A DNA stretch of 64,000 bases from assembly GCA_964610385.1 (NCBI GenBank), contig CAZSXW010000004.1, forward strand, positions 1 to 64,000, written 5' to 3'. Numbering within the stretch: the stretch's first letter is position 1; each line of letters begins with the position of its first letter. The notes beneath the pieces were generated by a model. The model made no database searches, was not told the origin of the DNA, and saw only the letters and a list, made by a program, of their open reading frames with translations. The stretch is from CAZBSE01 sp964610385 (GTDB taxonomy: Bacteria; Actinomycetota; Humimicrobiia; Humimicrobiales; Humimicrobiaceae). Made by a program: the position numbers and the translations under genes. Of the stretch, positions 32,518 to 42,101 are shown in pieces.

Positions 32518-34050
32518 ATGGACAGTGTATTTGTCATTGATTTAGGTGGTCAATACAGCCATTTGATAGCCAGGAGAGTCAGGGAGCTGAGGGTTTATTC
32601 AGAGCTTATTCCCTATGATATTGCAATTGATAAAATAAGGCAGATGAAACCAAGGGGTCTCATACTTTCCGGTTCTCCCTACAGCATACTGTCGATAAAT
32701 AAAGATCTCCTTAGATTTAACAAAGAGATCCTGTCTGTAGGTATACCGGTTCTGGGGATATGCTTTGGTATGCAGCTTATTACCAAACTTTTGGGTGGGA
32801 AGGTCACCAGAAGTGGGAAGAATGAGTACGGAAAGACAAAGGTAAAGATAGATTCTAAGTCGCCTCTTTTTAAAGGGCTGAAGCCAATGGAAACCTGCTG
32901 GATGAGCCATAAAGACAGTGTGTCAGAAATCCCTCCCTCTTTTAACATTATAGCTTCCACAACCAATATACCCATTGCAGGTATAGAAGAACCTGTAAAA
33001 AAGATTTACGGGATACAGTTTCACCCGGAAGTGATACATACTCCATCCGGCATGGAGATACTAAAGAATTTCCTTTTTGGTGTCTGCGGGTGCTCCCCAA
33101 CATGGACCATGGTTTCCATCATTGAAGAACAGGTAAGGAAAATAAGAGATGAAGTGAAAGGCGGGAGGGTGATATGCGGCCTAAGCGGCGGAGTGGATTC
33201 ATCTGTTGCAGCAGTTCTGGTAAATAAAGCAGTAGGAGAGGCGCTCACCTGTATTTTTGTTGATCATGGACTGCTCCGGAAAGGGGAGGCAAATAAAGTT
33301 ATAGAGACGTTTAGAGAAAATTTTAAAATCAATCTTATCCATATAAATGCAAAGGAAAGATTTCTTAAAAAACTGCAAGGAGTCTCAGAACCGGAAAAGA
33401 AAAGAAAGATAATAGGCAATGAGTTTATAAGAATATTTGAAGAAGAAGCATCGAAAATAAAGGATGCGGATTATCTGGTGCAGGGGACATTGTATTCTGA
33501 TGTCATAGAAAGCGGCACCCGGGACGCTGCAAGAATAAAATCACACCATAATGTAGGAGGGCTTCCTGATGATATGAAACTCAAACTGATCGAGCCATTA
33601 AGGTTATTATTTAAAGATGAAATAAGGAAGATAGGAAAAGAGCTTGGTCTTCCCGATGAGATAGTATGGAGGCAGCCTTTTCCAGGCCCCGGATTGGCCA
33701 TAAGGATAATCGGTGATGTTACAGAAGAAAGGCTTGAGATACTCAAGAATGCAGATGCTATAGTGACCGAGGAAATAAAAGGAGCAGGTCTGTATAAGAA
33801 GATCTGGCAATCTTTTGCAGTACTCCCTGCAATAAAAAGTGTGGGAGTAATGGGTGATGAAAGGACATATGCATATCCTATAATAATAAGGGCGGTAAAC
33901 AGTGTCGATGCTATGACTGCGGATTGGGTAAGGCTTCCTCATAAAGTCCTGGAAAGAATAAGTACCAGAATTGTAAATGAGGTTGAAGGAGTTAACAGAG
34001 TAGTATATGATATAAGTTCAAAGCCGCCCAGCACTATAGAGTGGGAATAG
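32518..34050 (+). CDS. guaA: GMP synthase (glutamine-hydrolysing) GuaA
   Basis: Converts XMP to GMP using ATP and glutamine. The 510 residues contain the class I glutamine amidotransferase (GICFGMQL with the catalytic Cys, and GIQFHPEV), the PP-loop LSGGVDSSVAA and the C-terminal dimerisation domain ending in ISSKPPSTIEWE. Purine synthesis context is supplied by the upstream guaB3. Confidence 0.97.
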   Translation: MDSVFVIDLGGQYSHLIARRVRELRVYSELIPYDIAIDKIRQMKPRGLILSGSPYSILSINKDLLRFNKEILSVGIPVLGICFGMQLITKLLGGKVTRSGKNEYGKTKVKIDSKSPLFKGLKPMETCWMSHKDSVSEIPPSFNIIASTTNIPIAGIEEPVKKIYGIQFHPEVIHTPSGMEILKNFLFGVCGCSPTWTMVSIIEEQVRKIRDEVKGGRVICGLSGGVDSSVAAVLVNKAVGEALTCIFVDHGLLRKGEANKVIETFRENFKINLIHINAKERFLKKLQGVSEPEKKRKIIGNEFIRIFEEEASKIKDADYLVQGTLYSDVIESGTRDAARIKSHHNVGGLPDDMKLKLIEPLRLLFKDEIRKIGKELGLPDEIVWRQPFPGPGLAIRIIGDVTEERLEILKNADAIVTEEIKGAGLYKKIWQSFAVLPAIKSVGVMGDERTYAYPIIIRAVNSVDAMTADWVRLPHKVLERISTRIVNEVEGVNRVVYDISSKPPSTIEWE

Positions 34051-34080
34051 ATATAAGTAAAAAAAATTAAAGGAGTGTAA

Positions 34081-34365
34081 ATGAAAGACAGCTTCAAGGA
34101 GAAGTTGAAGAAATACAGAGAAGAAATAAACAAAATCGATAAAAGTCTGGTAGATTTTCTAAATAAAAGGGCTGAAGTCGTAATGAAAATAAAGAAACTA
34201 AAGGAAGACAGGGATGTACCACTGTATGATGCAAAAAGGGAAGAAGAATTAATCAATAATATAATTAAGTATAATAAGGGCCCCTTATATAATGATAACG
34301 TAATACAGATTTTTGAGAGCATCCTTAGAAATGTTCAGGTTCTGGAAAAGGATGAGAACCTATAA
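34081..34365 (+). CDS. Chorismate mutase, AroQ class
   Basis: Small all-helical enzyme of 94 residues that rearranges chorismate to prephenate. The family pattern is visible: YREEINKIDKSLVDFLNKRAEVVMKIKKLK, then PLYDAKREEELI. It is a single domain, not fused to prephenate dehydratase or dehydrogenase. A DAHP synthase gene follows after 82 bp, so it is part of an aromatic amino acid set. Confidence 0.88.
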   Translation: MKDSFKEKLKKYREEINKIDKSLVDFLNKRAEVVMKIKKLKEDRDVPLYDAKREEELINNIIKYNKGPLYNDNVIQIFESILRNVQVLEKDENL

Positions 34366-34447
34366 TAATTACTGCAGCGCATGTATGTTTTAAAATCATA
34401 ACATAAAAGGCAATGGTCAATTTGAAAATTGGAAAGATGAATCTTAA

Positions 34448-35266
34448 ATGGAGAAAAAGAAAGAAAAAAACAAAAAGCACAAAGATAAATATGATATAAA
34501 ACTTATTGAGGAAGGGTATATAACTATAATCGGAGGTCCCTGCGCTATCGAGAGCTGGAAGCAGCTGGATGCTACCGCGAAAATAATAAAGGATGCGGGT
34601 CTTTTATTTATGAGGGGTGGAGCTTATAAGCCAAGGACATCTCCCTATAGTTTTCAGGGGCTGGGAGAAGAAGGACTTAAGTATCTTAAAGAAGTCAGTA
34701 TTAAATACGGCCTTAAAACAGTCACTGAAGTGACTGATACCGAAAATGTTGAAATAATAGCTGAGAACGCAGATATACTTCAGATAGGCACCAGAAATAT
34801 GTCAAATTTTGAGCTTCTTAAGAAAATTGGCAGAGTAGCAAATGAGAGGAATAAAAGTGTCATCCTTAAAAGGGGATGGGCATCTTCAATAAGAGAATGG
34901 TTGCTTGCAGTTGAATATATAACTTTGAGAGGGAATACAGAGGTAGTTCTGTGTGAAAGAGGAATAAGGACATTTGAGACCAGTACCAGGTTTACTCTGG
35001 ACCTATCGGCCGTGCCTGTAATTAAAAAACTAAGTAAGCTCCCCATAATCATCGATCCTTCTCACGCTACAGGGCAAAGTGATCTGGTCATCCCGATGAG
35101 CAGGGCAGCAGTTGCAGCAGGAGCAGATGGTCTTATAGTGGAGGTCCATGTCGATCCCTCCAAAGCACTCAGTGACGGGCAGCAGTCTTTGAATGCCAAG
35201 GAATTATCGGAGCTTGTCCGTCAGGTCAAAAACATCGCCGGTGTCATAGGAAAGAAAATTAGATAA
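34448..35266 (+). CDS. aroF: 3-deoxy-7-phosphoheptulonate synthase (DAHP synthase, type I-beta)
   Basis: First enzyme of the shikimate pathway: condenses phosphoenolpyruvate and erythrose 4-phosphate. The 272 residues have GGPCAIES, RGGAYKPRTSPYSFQGLG, the metal/substrate motifs and IIDPSHATG, VEVHVDPSKALSDGQQSL. There is no N-terminal ACT or ferredoxin-like regulatory domain; the first 20 residues are Lys-rich and variable. The usual KRGM motif reads KRGW here. Regulation might come from interaction with the neighbouring chorismate mutase, as in some other bacteria. Confidence 0.92.
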   Translation: MEKKKEKNKKHKDKYDIKLIEEGYITIIGGPCAIESWKQLDATAKIIKDAGLLFMRGGAYKPRTSPYSFQGLGEEGLKYLKEVSIKYGLKTVTEVTDTENVEIIAENADILQIGTRNMSNFELLKKIGRVANERNKSVILKRGWASSIREWLLAVEYITLRGNTEVVLCERGIRTFETSTRFTLDLSAVPVIKKLSKLPIIIDPSHATGQSDLVIPMSRAAVAAGADGLIVEVHVDPSKALSDGQQSLNAKELSELVRQVKNIAGVIGKKIR

Positions 35267-35277
35267 GTTAGTAAGAC

Positions 35278-37506
35278 TTGAAATTAGAAAAATATTTAAA
35301 TCCCCAGCAAATTAAAGCAGTTAAGAACACTGAAAAACCGCTGCTGGTCATTGCGGGCGCAGGAAGCGGCAAGACCAGGGTACTTACTTACAGGATAGCA
35401 TATCTTATAAAAAACAGGCAGGTGGACCCCTTTAATATTCTCGCCATCACCTTTACCAATAAGGCAGCAAGAGAAATGAAAAGAAGAGTAATAGAACTGG
35501 TGGGCAGCGTGGGCGAGTATATGTGGGTAAGCACCTTTCACTCATTCTGCGCCAGGCTGCTGAGGTATGAAATACACCATCTGGGCATGTCCAGAAATTA
35601 TGTTATCTATGATGCCGATGATACTCTCAGCCTTATAACAAAAGTTGAAAAAGAGCTGGATATAGATATCAGGAGGTTTCCTCCCAAAGCTGTCAGGGCA
35701 GTTATAAGTGATGCAAAAAATAAGCTCATAGATTATGAGGCCTTTGCAAAAAAAGCCGTTGATTATTTTGACAAAACAGCTGCTAAAATCTATGCCTTAT
35801 ATCAGGAAAAGCTTTTCAAGGCGAATGCACTTGATTTTGACGACCTACTTATGTTCACAGTAGATGTTTTAAGGTTATTTCCCGAAGTAAAAAAGAAATA
35901 TCAGGAAAAGTTCAAGTATATTCTTGTAGATGAATTTCAGGATACCAATATTGCACAAAACGAGCTGGTGGTGCTTCTGTCTGAAAGACATAAAAGGATC
36001 TGCGTCGTCGGAGATGATGACCAGAACATATACAGCTGGCGGGGTGCGGAGATCAAGAATATTATTGATTTTGACCGTAAGTTCAAGGGCACAGTGGTTA
36101 TCAAACTGGAGCAGAATTACCGATCCACTCAGAACATATTAAGAGCAGCCAATTTCATCATAAGCAATAACGAAAACAGGAAGCATAAGAAATTATGGAC
36201 AGAAAACCCGGATGGCGAAATGGTCTCTAAATATATTGCCCCGGATGAGAAAGTTGAAGTGGATTTTGTAGTAAGAAATATTGAAAAATATATGAAAGAA
36301 AAAAACAAAAAATATAAGGATTTTGCTGTTTTTTACAGGACCAACGCCCAGTCCAGGGCGGTGGAGGAATACCTGGTAAAACAAAACATTCCCTACAAGA
36401 TCTATGGAGGCCTTAGATTTTATGATAGAAAGGAAATAAAAGATATGCTTGCCTATATGAAACTTATTACCAATCCCAGGGATGTTGTAAGTCTAGTAAG
36501 GATAGTAAATGTCCCCAGACGTAAAATAGGAAAAACTACGATTGGAATTATAGAAAAGTATGCCAGGAAAAACAATATGACTTTTTGCCAGGCCTTTTAC
36601 AACAGCGAAACTATACCTGCACTTAGTGCCAGTGCAAAGGAGAGGATAAATAATTTTATATCCCTTATTACTGGTTTCAGAGATTTCGCATTGGAAAACG
36701 GTGTAAGCAAAGTGCTTAAGAACATATGGTCAAAAACAGGTTATATGAAAGAACTGGAAAGAGAAAATACTATAGAAGCCCTAAACAGGATAGAAAATTT
36801 AAAGGAACTTTTAACTGTTACCAAAGAATATGAGGAAAAAGCGGAAGAGACTGATATAGCCGCTGCCACATCTGTAGAGGTCAGGCGTAAAGATGAAGCT
36901 GTCAGCTCTGAAGATGACGAAGGCTTTTATAATCTCAACGGATTTTTGGAAGAGGTATCGCTTCTTACTGACATTGATAATTATGATGAGAACACAAACG
37001 GGCTGGTCCTTATGACTCTTCACAACGCCAAAGGGCTTGAGTTCCCGGTAGTATTTATAATAGGTATGGAGGAAGGGATTTTTCCGCATTCCAGAAGTAT
37101 GAACAGCGTAGATGAGCTGGAAGAGGAGAGAAGACTTTGCTATGTGGGTGTCACCAGAGCTAAAGAAAAAGTTTTTTTATCTTCTTCACAGTCCCATAGT
37201 ATTTATGGAGACACAAGTTTCAGAAATATTTCAAGGTTCGTAAAGGAAATACCGGAAAATCTGGTTATCGATGAGAATAAAATAGAGTCCGAAAATCTGG
37301 AGCGGGGTAGAGTGGCCGACAAAGACGGTTACGGAGGATATCGCAGGTACAGGAAAGGCGATCTGATAGAGCATAAATACTGGGGACGGGGTAAGATTTT
37401 AAAAGTAAAAAAATTGACCGGTGACAGTGAGCTGGATGTGATGTTTAACACCGTAGGTATGAAGCATCTACTGCTTAGCTTTGCCCCTATAAAAAAGATA
37501 AAATAA
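35278..37506 (+). CDS. UvrD/PcrA-family DNA helicase
   Basis: Superfamily 1A 3'-5' helicase of 742 residues involved in repair and replication restart. Motifs: Q motif LNPQQIKAV, Walker A AGAGSGKTR, Ia FTNKAAREMKRR, II DEFQDTN, III GDDDQNIYSWRGA, IV NYRSTQNIL, V LMTLHNAKGLEFPVVF, VI EERRLCYVGVTRAKEK. The C-terminal tail with GDLIEHKYWGRGKI is the PcrA-type RNA-polymerase-binding Tudor-like region. TTG 35278 starts it. It converges on the aminopeptidase gene with only 6 bp between stops. Confidence 0.95.
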   Translation: MKLEKYLNPQQIKAVKNTEKPLLVIAGAGSGKTRVLTYRIAYLIKNRQVDPFNILAITFTNKAAREMKRRVIELVGSVGEYMWVSTFHSFCARLLRYEIHHLGMSRNYVIYDADDTLSLITKVEKELDIDIRRFPPKAVRAVISDAKNKLIDYEAFAKKAVDYFDKTAAKIYALYQEKLFKANALDFDDLLMFTVDVLRLFPEVKKKYQEKFKYILVDEFQDTNIAQNELVVLLSERHKRICVVGDDDQNIYSWRGAEIKNIIDFDRKFKGTVVIKLEQNYRSTQNILRAANFIISNNENRKHKKLWTENPDGEMVSKYIAPDEKVEVDFVVRNIEKYMKEKNKKYKDFAVFYRTNAQSRAVEEYLVKQNIPYKIYGGLRFYDRKEIKDMLAYMKLITNPRDVVSLVRIVNVPRRKIGKTTIGIIEKYARKNNMTFCQAFYNSETIPALSASAKERINNFISLITGFRDFALENGVSKVLKNIWSKTGYMKELERENTIEALNRIENLKELLTVTKEYEEKAEETDIAAATSVEVRRKDEAVSSEDDEGFYNLNGFLEEVSLLTDIDNYDENTNGLVLMTLHNAKGLEFPVVFIIGMEEGIFPHSRSMNSVDELEEERRLCYVGVTRAKEKVFLSSSQSHSIYGDTSFRNISRFVKEIPENLVIDENKIESENLERGRVADKDGYGGYRRYRKGDLIEHKYWGRGKILKVKKLTGDSELDVMFNTVGMKHLLLSFAPIKKIK

Positions 37507-37512
37507 TTTTTA

Positions 37513-38625
37513 TTACTTCAAGTTTTCAGGATTTAAGCACTCAAGTTCAGTAATTACAAATTGCCCGTCCTTACGTACCAGGACATCATCGAAGTAGATC
37601 TTTCCGCCTCCGTATTCAGGTGTTTGTATGCATACCAGGTCCCAGTGTATGGCAGAGTCATTTCCATTGGATGCTTCCTTATAGCATTTACCGGGGGTAA
37701 AATGGAAGCTTCCCATTATTTTTTCGTCAAAAAGGGTGTCTTTTATGGGTTTTGTTATATAGGGATTAACACCCAGTGAAAATTCTCCTATGTACCTTGC
37801 TCCCTGATCAGTATCAAGGATATCGTTGATTCTTTTAGTATAATTGGATTCTGCCCTGGTTATTTTACCATTTTCAAAATGAAGGCTTATATTTTCAAAA
37901 GTAATACCCTGATAAACAGCTGGACAGTTATATGCAAGCCTGCCGTTTACGGAGTCTTTTACCGGAGCTGTAAAGACCTCACCGTCCGGTATATTGAATT
38001 CACCGTCACATTTTATGACCGGGATGTCTTTGATGGAGAAGGAAAAATCGGTGTCCTTCCCTGTTATATGGACCTTATCTGTTTTACTCATGAGTCCTAC
38101 CAGTTTGTCCATTGCCCTTGACATCTTGCCGTAGTCAAGATTACACACATCAAAGTAAAAATCTTCAAAAGCTTCCAGACTGGTATTTGCCAGCTGGGCC
38201 ATGGAATTATTGGGATATCTTATATTCACCCACTTGGTGTTGTCAACTCTTTCCTCGGTGACCGGCTTGGCGTAGTATTTCATAAAAGCATTCATTTTTT
38301 TGGACGGAATGTCGCTTAATTCGCTGGCGTTATCGCCTGCCTGTATCTTTATAAATGCATCCATTTCCTTCATGCGTACCAGTTCATATCTTGAAAGGGA
38401 TTTCAGCTGCCCGCCTGTGCTTTCTTTTAGCAGTTCCCTGGTGATACTGCTGTCTCTTAGTTCTACATAGGGTAATCCTCCAGCATTATATATTTCCTTT
38501 ATGAGAGCTCTGACTAGTGGAATTCCTGAACTGCCTGTGCAATCAATCAGAACGTTTTCACCTTTTTTTATCCTGCAGGAGTAACCAGTCAGGTTTTTTG
38601 CCAGCTTTTTTAGTCTTGGATCCAT
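37513..38625 (-). CDS. M29 family aminopeptidase
   Basis: Metallo-aminopeptidase of the thermophilic aminopeptidase (AmpS/PepS) family, 370 residues. Metal ligand region: CDGEFNIPDGEVFTAP, then GEFSLGVNPYI, GSFHFTPG and IHWDLV. These enzymes trim peptides in the cytoplasm with two metal ions. The gene is on the minus strand between two plus-strand units, head-to-head with the response regulator, with about 90 bp of shared upstream DNA. Confidence 0.9.
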   Translation of the reverse strand: MDPRLKKLAKNLTGYSCRIKKGENVLIDCTGSSGIPLVRALIKEIYNAGGLPYVELRDSSITRELLKESTGGQLKSLSRYELVRMKEMDAFIKIQAGDNASELSDIPSKKMNAFMKYYAKPVTEERVDNTKWVNIRYPNNSMAQLANTSLEAFEDFYFDVCNLDYGKMSRAMDKLVGLMSKTDKVHITGKDTDFSFSIKDIPVIKCDGEFNIPDGEVFTAPVKDSVNGRLAYNCPAVYQGITFENISLHFENGKITRAESNYTKRINDILDTDQGARYIGEFSLGVNPYITKPIKDTLFDEKIMGSFHFTPGKCYKEASNGNDSAIHWDLVCIQTPEYGGGKIYFDDVLVRKDGQFVITELECLNPENLK

Positions 38626-38714
38626 ACAATCGCCTTTTCTAATTGATTTATACCGTCTGTTTATAAAAACCCATCATTCAGCTATTTCTCAGTAAACTGT
38701 TATAATATATTAAC

Positions 38715-39395
38715 ATGAGGATTCTTATTATTGAAGATGAAAAAAAACTGGCTGATTCAATAAAAAAAGGATTGGAACAGGAATCGTATGCCGTAGATGC
38801 AGCCTATGAGGGCAATGATGGATTCGGCCTGGCTGTGACTTGCGATTATGATCTAATAATACTGGATTTAATGCTTCCCGGGATGGATGGCATAGAGATA
38901 TGCAGGAAATTAAGGGAAAAGAATATAGATACCCCTATCATTATGCTGACTGCCAGGGGTCAGATCAAAGACAGGGTGGAGGGTCTTAACTCAGGGTCTG
39001 ATGATTATCTGGTAAAGCCGTTTGCCTTTGAAGAGCTGCTGGCCCGTATAAAAGCATTATCAAGAAGGCCTAAAAGCAATACCGGACTGGTGCTCTCTGT
39101 AAATGACTTAAAGCTTAATACGTTGACCTATGAAGTCACAAGGTTTGGAAAAGAGATCAGACTTTCAAAAAAAGAATATGCTCTTCTGGAATTTCTGATG
39201 AGGAATAAGGGAAAGATCCTTACAAAGAAACAGATAATCGATCACGTATGGGATTATGATGCTGACATACTTCCCAATACTGTAGAAGTCTATGTCGGTT
39301 ATCTCAGGGATAAAATTGACCGGCCTTTTAAAAACAATAATCCGCTTATTATTACTGTCAGGGGTTTTGGCTATCGATTGGGCGGTGATGGGTGA
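38715..39395 (+). CDS. OmpR-family response regulator
   Basis: Two-component DNA-binding regulator of 226 residues. Receiver domain at 1-115 with acidic pocket E7-D8, phospho-acceptor D51 (LDLMLPGMDG), and K near 102 (YLVKPFAFEEL); winged-helix effector at about 130-226. TATAAT at 38701-38706 is 8 bp from the ATG and there is no Shine-Dalgarno, so the message is probably leaderless. The histidine kinase gene overlaps its 3' end by 4 bp. The stimulus is unknown. Confidence 0.93.
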   Translation: MRILIIEDEKKLADSIKKGLEQESYAVDAAYEGNDGFGLAVTCDYDLIILDLMLPGMDGIEICRKLREKNIDTPIIMLTARGQIKDRVEGLNSGSDDYLVKPFAFEELLARIKALSRRPKSNTGLVLSVNDLKLNTLTYEVTRFGKEIRLSKKEYALLEFLMRNKGKILTKKQIIDHVWDYDADILPNTVEVYVGYLRDKIDRPFKNNNPLIITVRGFGYRLGGDG

Positions 39396-40429
39396 TGTTT
39401 CGCTCGGCACGGATCAAATTGACCTGCTGGTATCTTCTGGTCATCGTTATAATATGTGTCCTTTTCAGTGCGGCTATTTACCGGGGAGTTGATGTAGAAC
39501 TCACAAATCGCTTCGAAAATATAGAAAGGCAGATAAATCTTTTACCACGGATAATAGTAATAAGGGCTCAGATAAGTCTTAAAGACTGGATTAATATCAG
39601 AAATATTCTATTGAAAGATCTTCAGATCGCCAAGCGCAGACTGCTGATCAGTTTAATATTCGCCAATGGTTTGATCATTGTACTATCGGCTATCGGAGGG
39701 TATTTTTTAGCCGGTAAGACTCTGAAGCCTATAGAGGAGATGGTAAGAGAGCAGAACAGGTTTGTTGCTGATGCCTCCCATGAGCTCAGGACGCCTCTTG
39801 CCTCACTAAGAACTTCCACCGAAGTGGCGTTAAGGAATAAAAAAATGAAACTAAGTGAAGCACGTGAAGTCCTTAAGAGCAATCTTGAGGATGCAGCGAG
39901 TCTCCATCTTTTATCGGACCGTCTTTTAAGCCTGACTCAGTATCAGAAAGGTAGCAGTGATCTAATATTTGAAAAGGTGAAGATAGTAGATGTTATCAAG
40001 AGTGCATATAAAAAGATTGCTCCTATAGCTAGAAGAAAGAAGATAAAAATAAAAATGGATATCCAGCAGGGCAGCCTGAAAGCTGATAAGATAGGCCTAC
40101 AGGAGATGATAACGATTATTATGGATAATTCTGTAAAATACACTCCCAGCGGAGGAAAGATAGAAGTCTCTTCAAAGACCGAGGGTAGAAAGATAGTTAT
40201 AAAAATAAGCGATACCGGCGTAGGCATAGACAAAAAGGATATATCCCATATTTTTGACCGTTTCTATAGAGTAGACCAGTCAAGATCAAAGGCTGAAACG
40301 CCTGGTTTCGGCCTGGGTTTATCAATAGCAAAGAGAATAGCAGAGCTTCATAATGGTTCTATAGAAGTATCAAGCATTAAAGGTAAAGGTTCTGTGTTCA
40401 CTATAAAAATTCCCCTAAAAAAAAGCTGA
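39392..40429 (+). CDS. Sensor histidine kinase
   Basis: Membrane kinase of 345 residues, partner of the regulator upstream. Transmembrane helices lie at about 9-31 and 83-106, with a short extracellular domain of about 50 residues. The dimerisation domain has H130 in VADASHELRTPLASLR; the ATP-binding domain shows IIMDNSVKYTPSGG (N box), ISDTGVGIDKKDI (G1), FDRFYRVD (F box) and GFGLGLSIAKRIAE (G2). It may control the exported 40530 protein, which lies 100 bp downstream. Confidence 0.93.
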   Translation: MMFRSARIKLTCWYLLVIVIICVLFSAAIYRGVDVELTNRFENIERQINLLPRIIVIRAQISLKDWINIRNILLKDLQIAKRRLLISLIFANGLIIVLSAIGGYFLAGKTLKPIEEMVREQNRFVADASHELRTPLASLRTSTEVALRNKKMKLSEAREVLKSNLEDAASLHLLSDRLLSLTQYQKGSSDLIFEKVKIVDVIKSAYKKIAPIARRKKIKIKMDIQQGSLKADKIGLQEMITIIMDNSVKYTPSGGKIEVSSKTEGRKIVIKISDTGVGIDKKDISHIFDRFYRVDQSRSKAETPGFGLGLSIAKRIAELHNGSIEVSSIKGKGSVFTIKIPLKKS

Positions 40430-40529
40430 TTTAAATTTCTAAATTTTAAGAAATTCTTTCTTTTTTAAGCTTATTCTCAGTTTATTGAGTTATATTAAAG
40501 TTGAAATATAAAAATTTTAGGAGGAAAAA

Positions 40530-41048
40530 GTGAGGAGAAAATCCTTAAGAATAATGGTTGTTTTAGCGGCAAGCTTTTTTATGGTTTCTTTTATTGGAAT
40601 GGCCTGTACGGATGAGCTGAATGCGGCCGGTGATGAAGATGATGAGAGCGATTATCCGATTATAGTGGAGCAGCTGGCTGAGAAGCTTGACCTGGAACCT
40701 GAAGAGGTTTTTGAGGCATTTAAGGATATAAACAAAGATAGAAAAGAAGAGCTAAAAAAGAATTTCAGACATAAACTGGATAAGGCAGTCGAAGAAGGGG
40801 ATATCACCAGAGAGCAAGAGGAAGCACTGATAGCAAAGAAAAAAGAAGTATCGGAACAATTACAGAAAATAAAAGATCTTCCTCAAGGTAAGAGAAAGGA
40901 AGCTCTAGAGGATGTGGCCAGTGATTTAAAGGACTGGGCAAAAGAAAATGATATTGATTTTAAAGATTTGTTTCCGCTTGCAGCTAAAAAGCTTATCAGA
41001 GCCAAAAGACTTTTAATCAGGCATATCTTGAGATTCTTCGCAGGATAG
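40530..41048 (+). CDS. Exported helical protein, DUF2680-like
   Basis: Predicted lipoprotein of 172 residues: signal with a lipobox-like FIGMAC near residue 26, then a charged helical domain. The repeat-like stretch EVFEAFKDINKDRKEELKKN and DKAVEEGDITREQEEALI resembles DUF2680 proteins (helical repeats with E-x-G-x-I-T-x-E-Q). The ribosome site AGGAGG precedes GTG 40530. Position after a two-component system suggests envelope stress or regulation by that pair, by inference only. A bidirectional terminator follows. Confidence 0.6.
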   Translation: MRRKSLRIMVVLAASFFMVSFIGMACTDELNAAGDEDDESDYPIIVEQLAEKLDLEPEEVFEAFKDINKDRKEELKKNFRHKLDKAVEEGDITREQEEALIAKKKEVSEQLQKIKDLPQGKRKEALEDVASDLKDWAKENDIDFKDLFPLAAKKLIRAKRLLIRHILRFFAG

Positions 41049-41070
41049 TACCTCCAGCGCCAGCAAAAAG

Positions 41071-41103
41071 AAAATGCCCCTTACCATAAAGGGGCATTTT
41101 CTA
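41071..41103. terminator. Bidirectional terminator
   Basis: AAAATGCCCCTT (41071-41082) pairs perfectly with AAGGGGCATTTT (41089-41100). The A and T runs on the two sides allow it to end both the 40530 gene and the converging thiamine operon. Confidence 0.85.
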
Positions 41104-41119
41104 CGTTTTAATTGTCAAT

Positions 41120-42100
41120 TCAGATTAAGAAATGATCATATCCATGTTTTAGCAGTGGTTCTTCCCGGCCTTCTTTAAGGAGTCTTACTCTTTTCTCTAC
41201 AGTTATTTTTCCCACCATAGAACCTTTTACTTTATTTACATTTTTTCTTGAGACAGTGTATACAAGCTCAAAATCTTCTCCACCGTATAAGGCATAATCC
41301 AGGGCATTTTCCTTACAGGACTCGGCCGCTTTTATGGTCTCAGGGTTTATAGGAACCAGGTCAGGATAAATGACTGCACCGGTGTTGCTCTGCTCGCATA
41401 TTCTTGTAACTTCCGAAGCAAGCCCGTCCGAAACATCGATCATGGCATTGATATATTTAAGGAAAGGCCTGACCTTGCCAAATTGTGCTTCCGGTTCCAG
41501 GTGTTTCTTTTTTGTCCGGTTAAAGCCCTTTTTATTTCTTAAAAAAAGCTTCAAGCCTGCCGTACTTGAGCCAAGGTCGCCGCTTACAAAGATCAAGTCA
41601 CCGGGCCTTGCACCCGAGCGTAGTTTTAGATTTTTCTTTTTTACCTCTCCTATCATACATATATCTATAATAAGCTGTTTTCCGTGGGTTATATTGCCGC
41701 CTATTATTTCAATTTTATATTTGGCACCTTTTTGCCTCATGCCTTCATATATATTCTCGATTATTTTTACATCTATGTCTTCGGGCAGGACCAGGGAGAC
41801 CAGAAAATACTTCGGCTCTGCTCCCATAGCTCCAACATCGGATACATTGATTTCCACTGCTTTTTTACCAATCTGCTCGGGTGTGAAATATTTAAGTGAA
41901 AAATGGTCTCCTTCGACCAGGGTATCGGTGGTAAATACAAGATACGTGCTTCCTGCTTTTATAACGGCAGCATCGTCGCCTATACCTTTTATTATTTTTC
42001 TGCTGGCAGGCTTTTCAGCAAGCCTCTCTATCAGAGCAAATTCTCCACCGATTTGTGAGACATTAAGTCTTGATTTACTATCGGCTTTTTTACCGATCAT
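41120..42100 (-). CDS. thiL: Thiamine-monophosphate kinase ThiL
   Basis: Makes thiamine pyrophosphate from thiamine monophosphate. The 326 residues show GEFALIERL, GIGDDAAVIK, TTDTLVEGDHF, the conserved AVEINVSDVGAMGAEP and IDVSDGLASEV, as in the PurM/ThiL fold. It is the last gene of the thiM-thiE-thiC-thiL unit and starts 1 bp after thiC ends. A classical final step, placed after the coupling enzyme ThiE. Confidence 0.93.
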   Translation of the reverse strand: MIGKKADSKSRLNVSQIGGEFALIERLAEKPASRKIIKGIGDDAAVIKAGSTYLVFTTDTLVEGDHFSLKYFTPEQIGKKAVEINVSDVGAMGAEPKYFLVSLVLPEDIDVKIIENIYEGMRQKGAKYKIEIIGGNITHGKQLIIDICMIGEVKKKNLKLRSGARPGDLIFVSGDLGSSTAGLKLFLRNKKGFNRTKKKHLEPEAQFGKVRPFLKYINAMIDVSDGLASEVTRICEQSNTGAVIYPDLVPINPETIKAAESCKENALDYALYGGEDFELVYTVSRKNVNKVKGSMVGKITVEKRVRLLKEGREEPLLKHGYDHFLI

Positions 42101-42101
42101 C

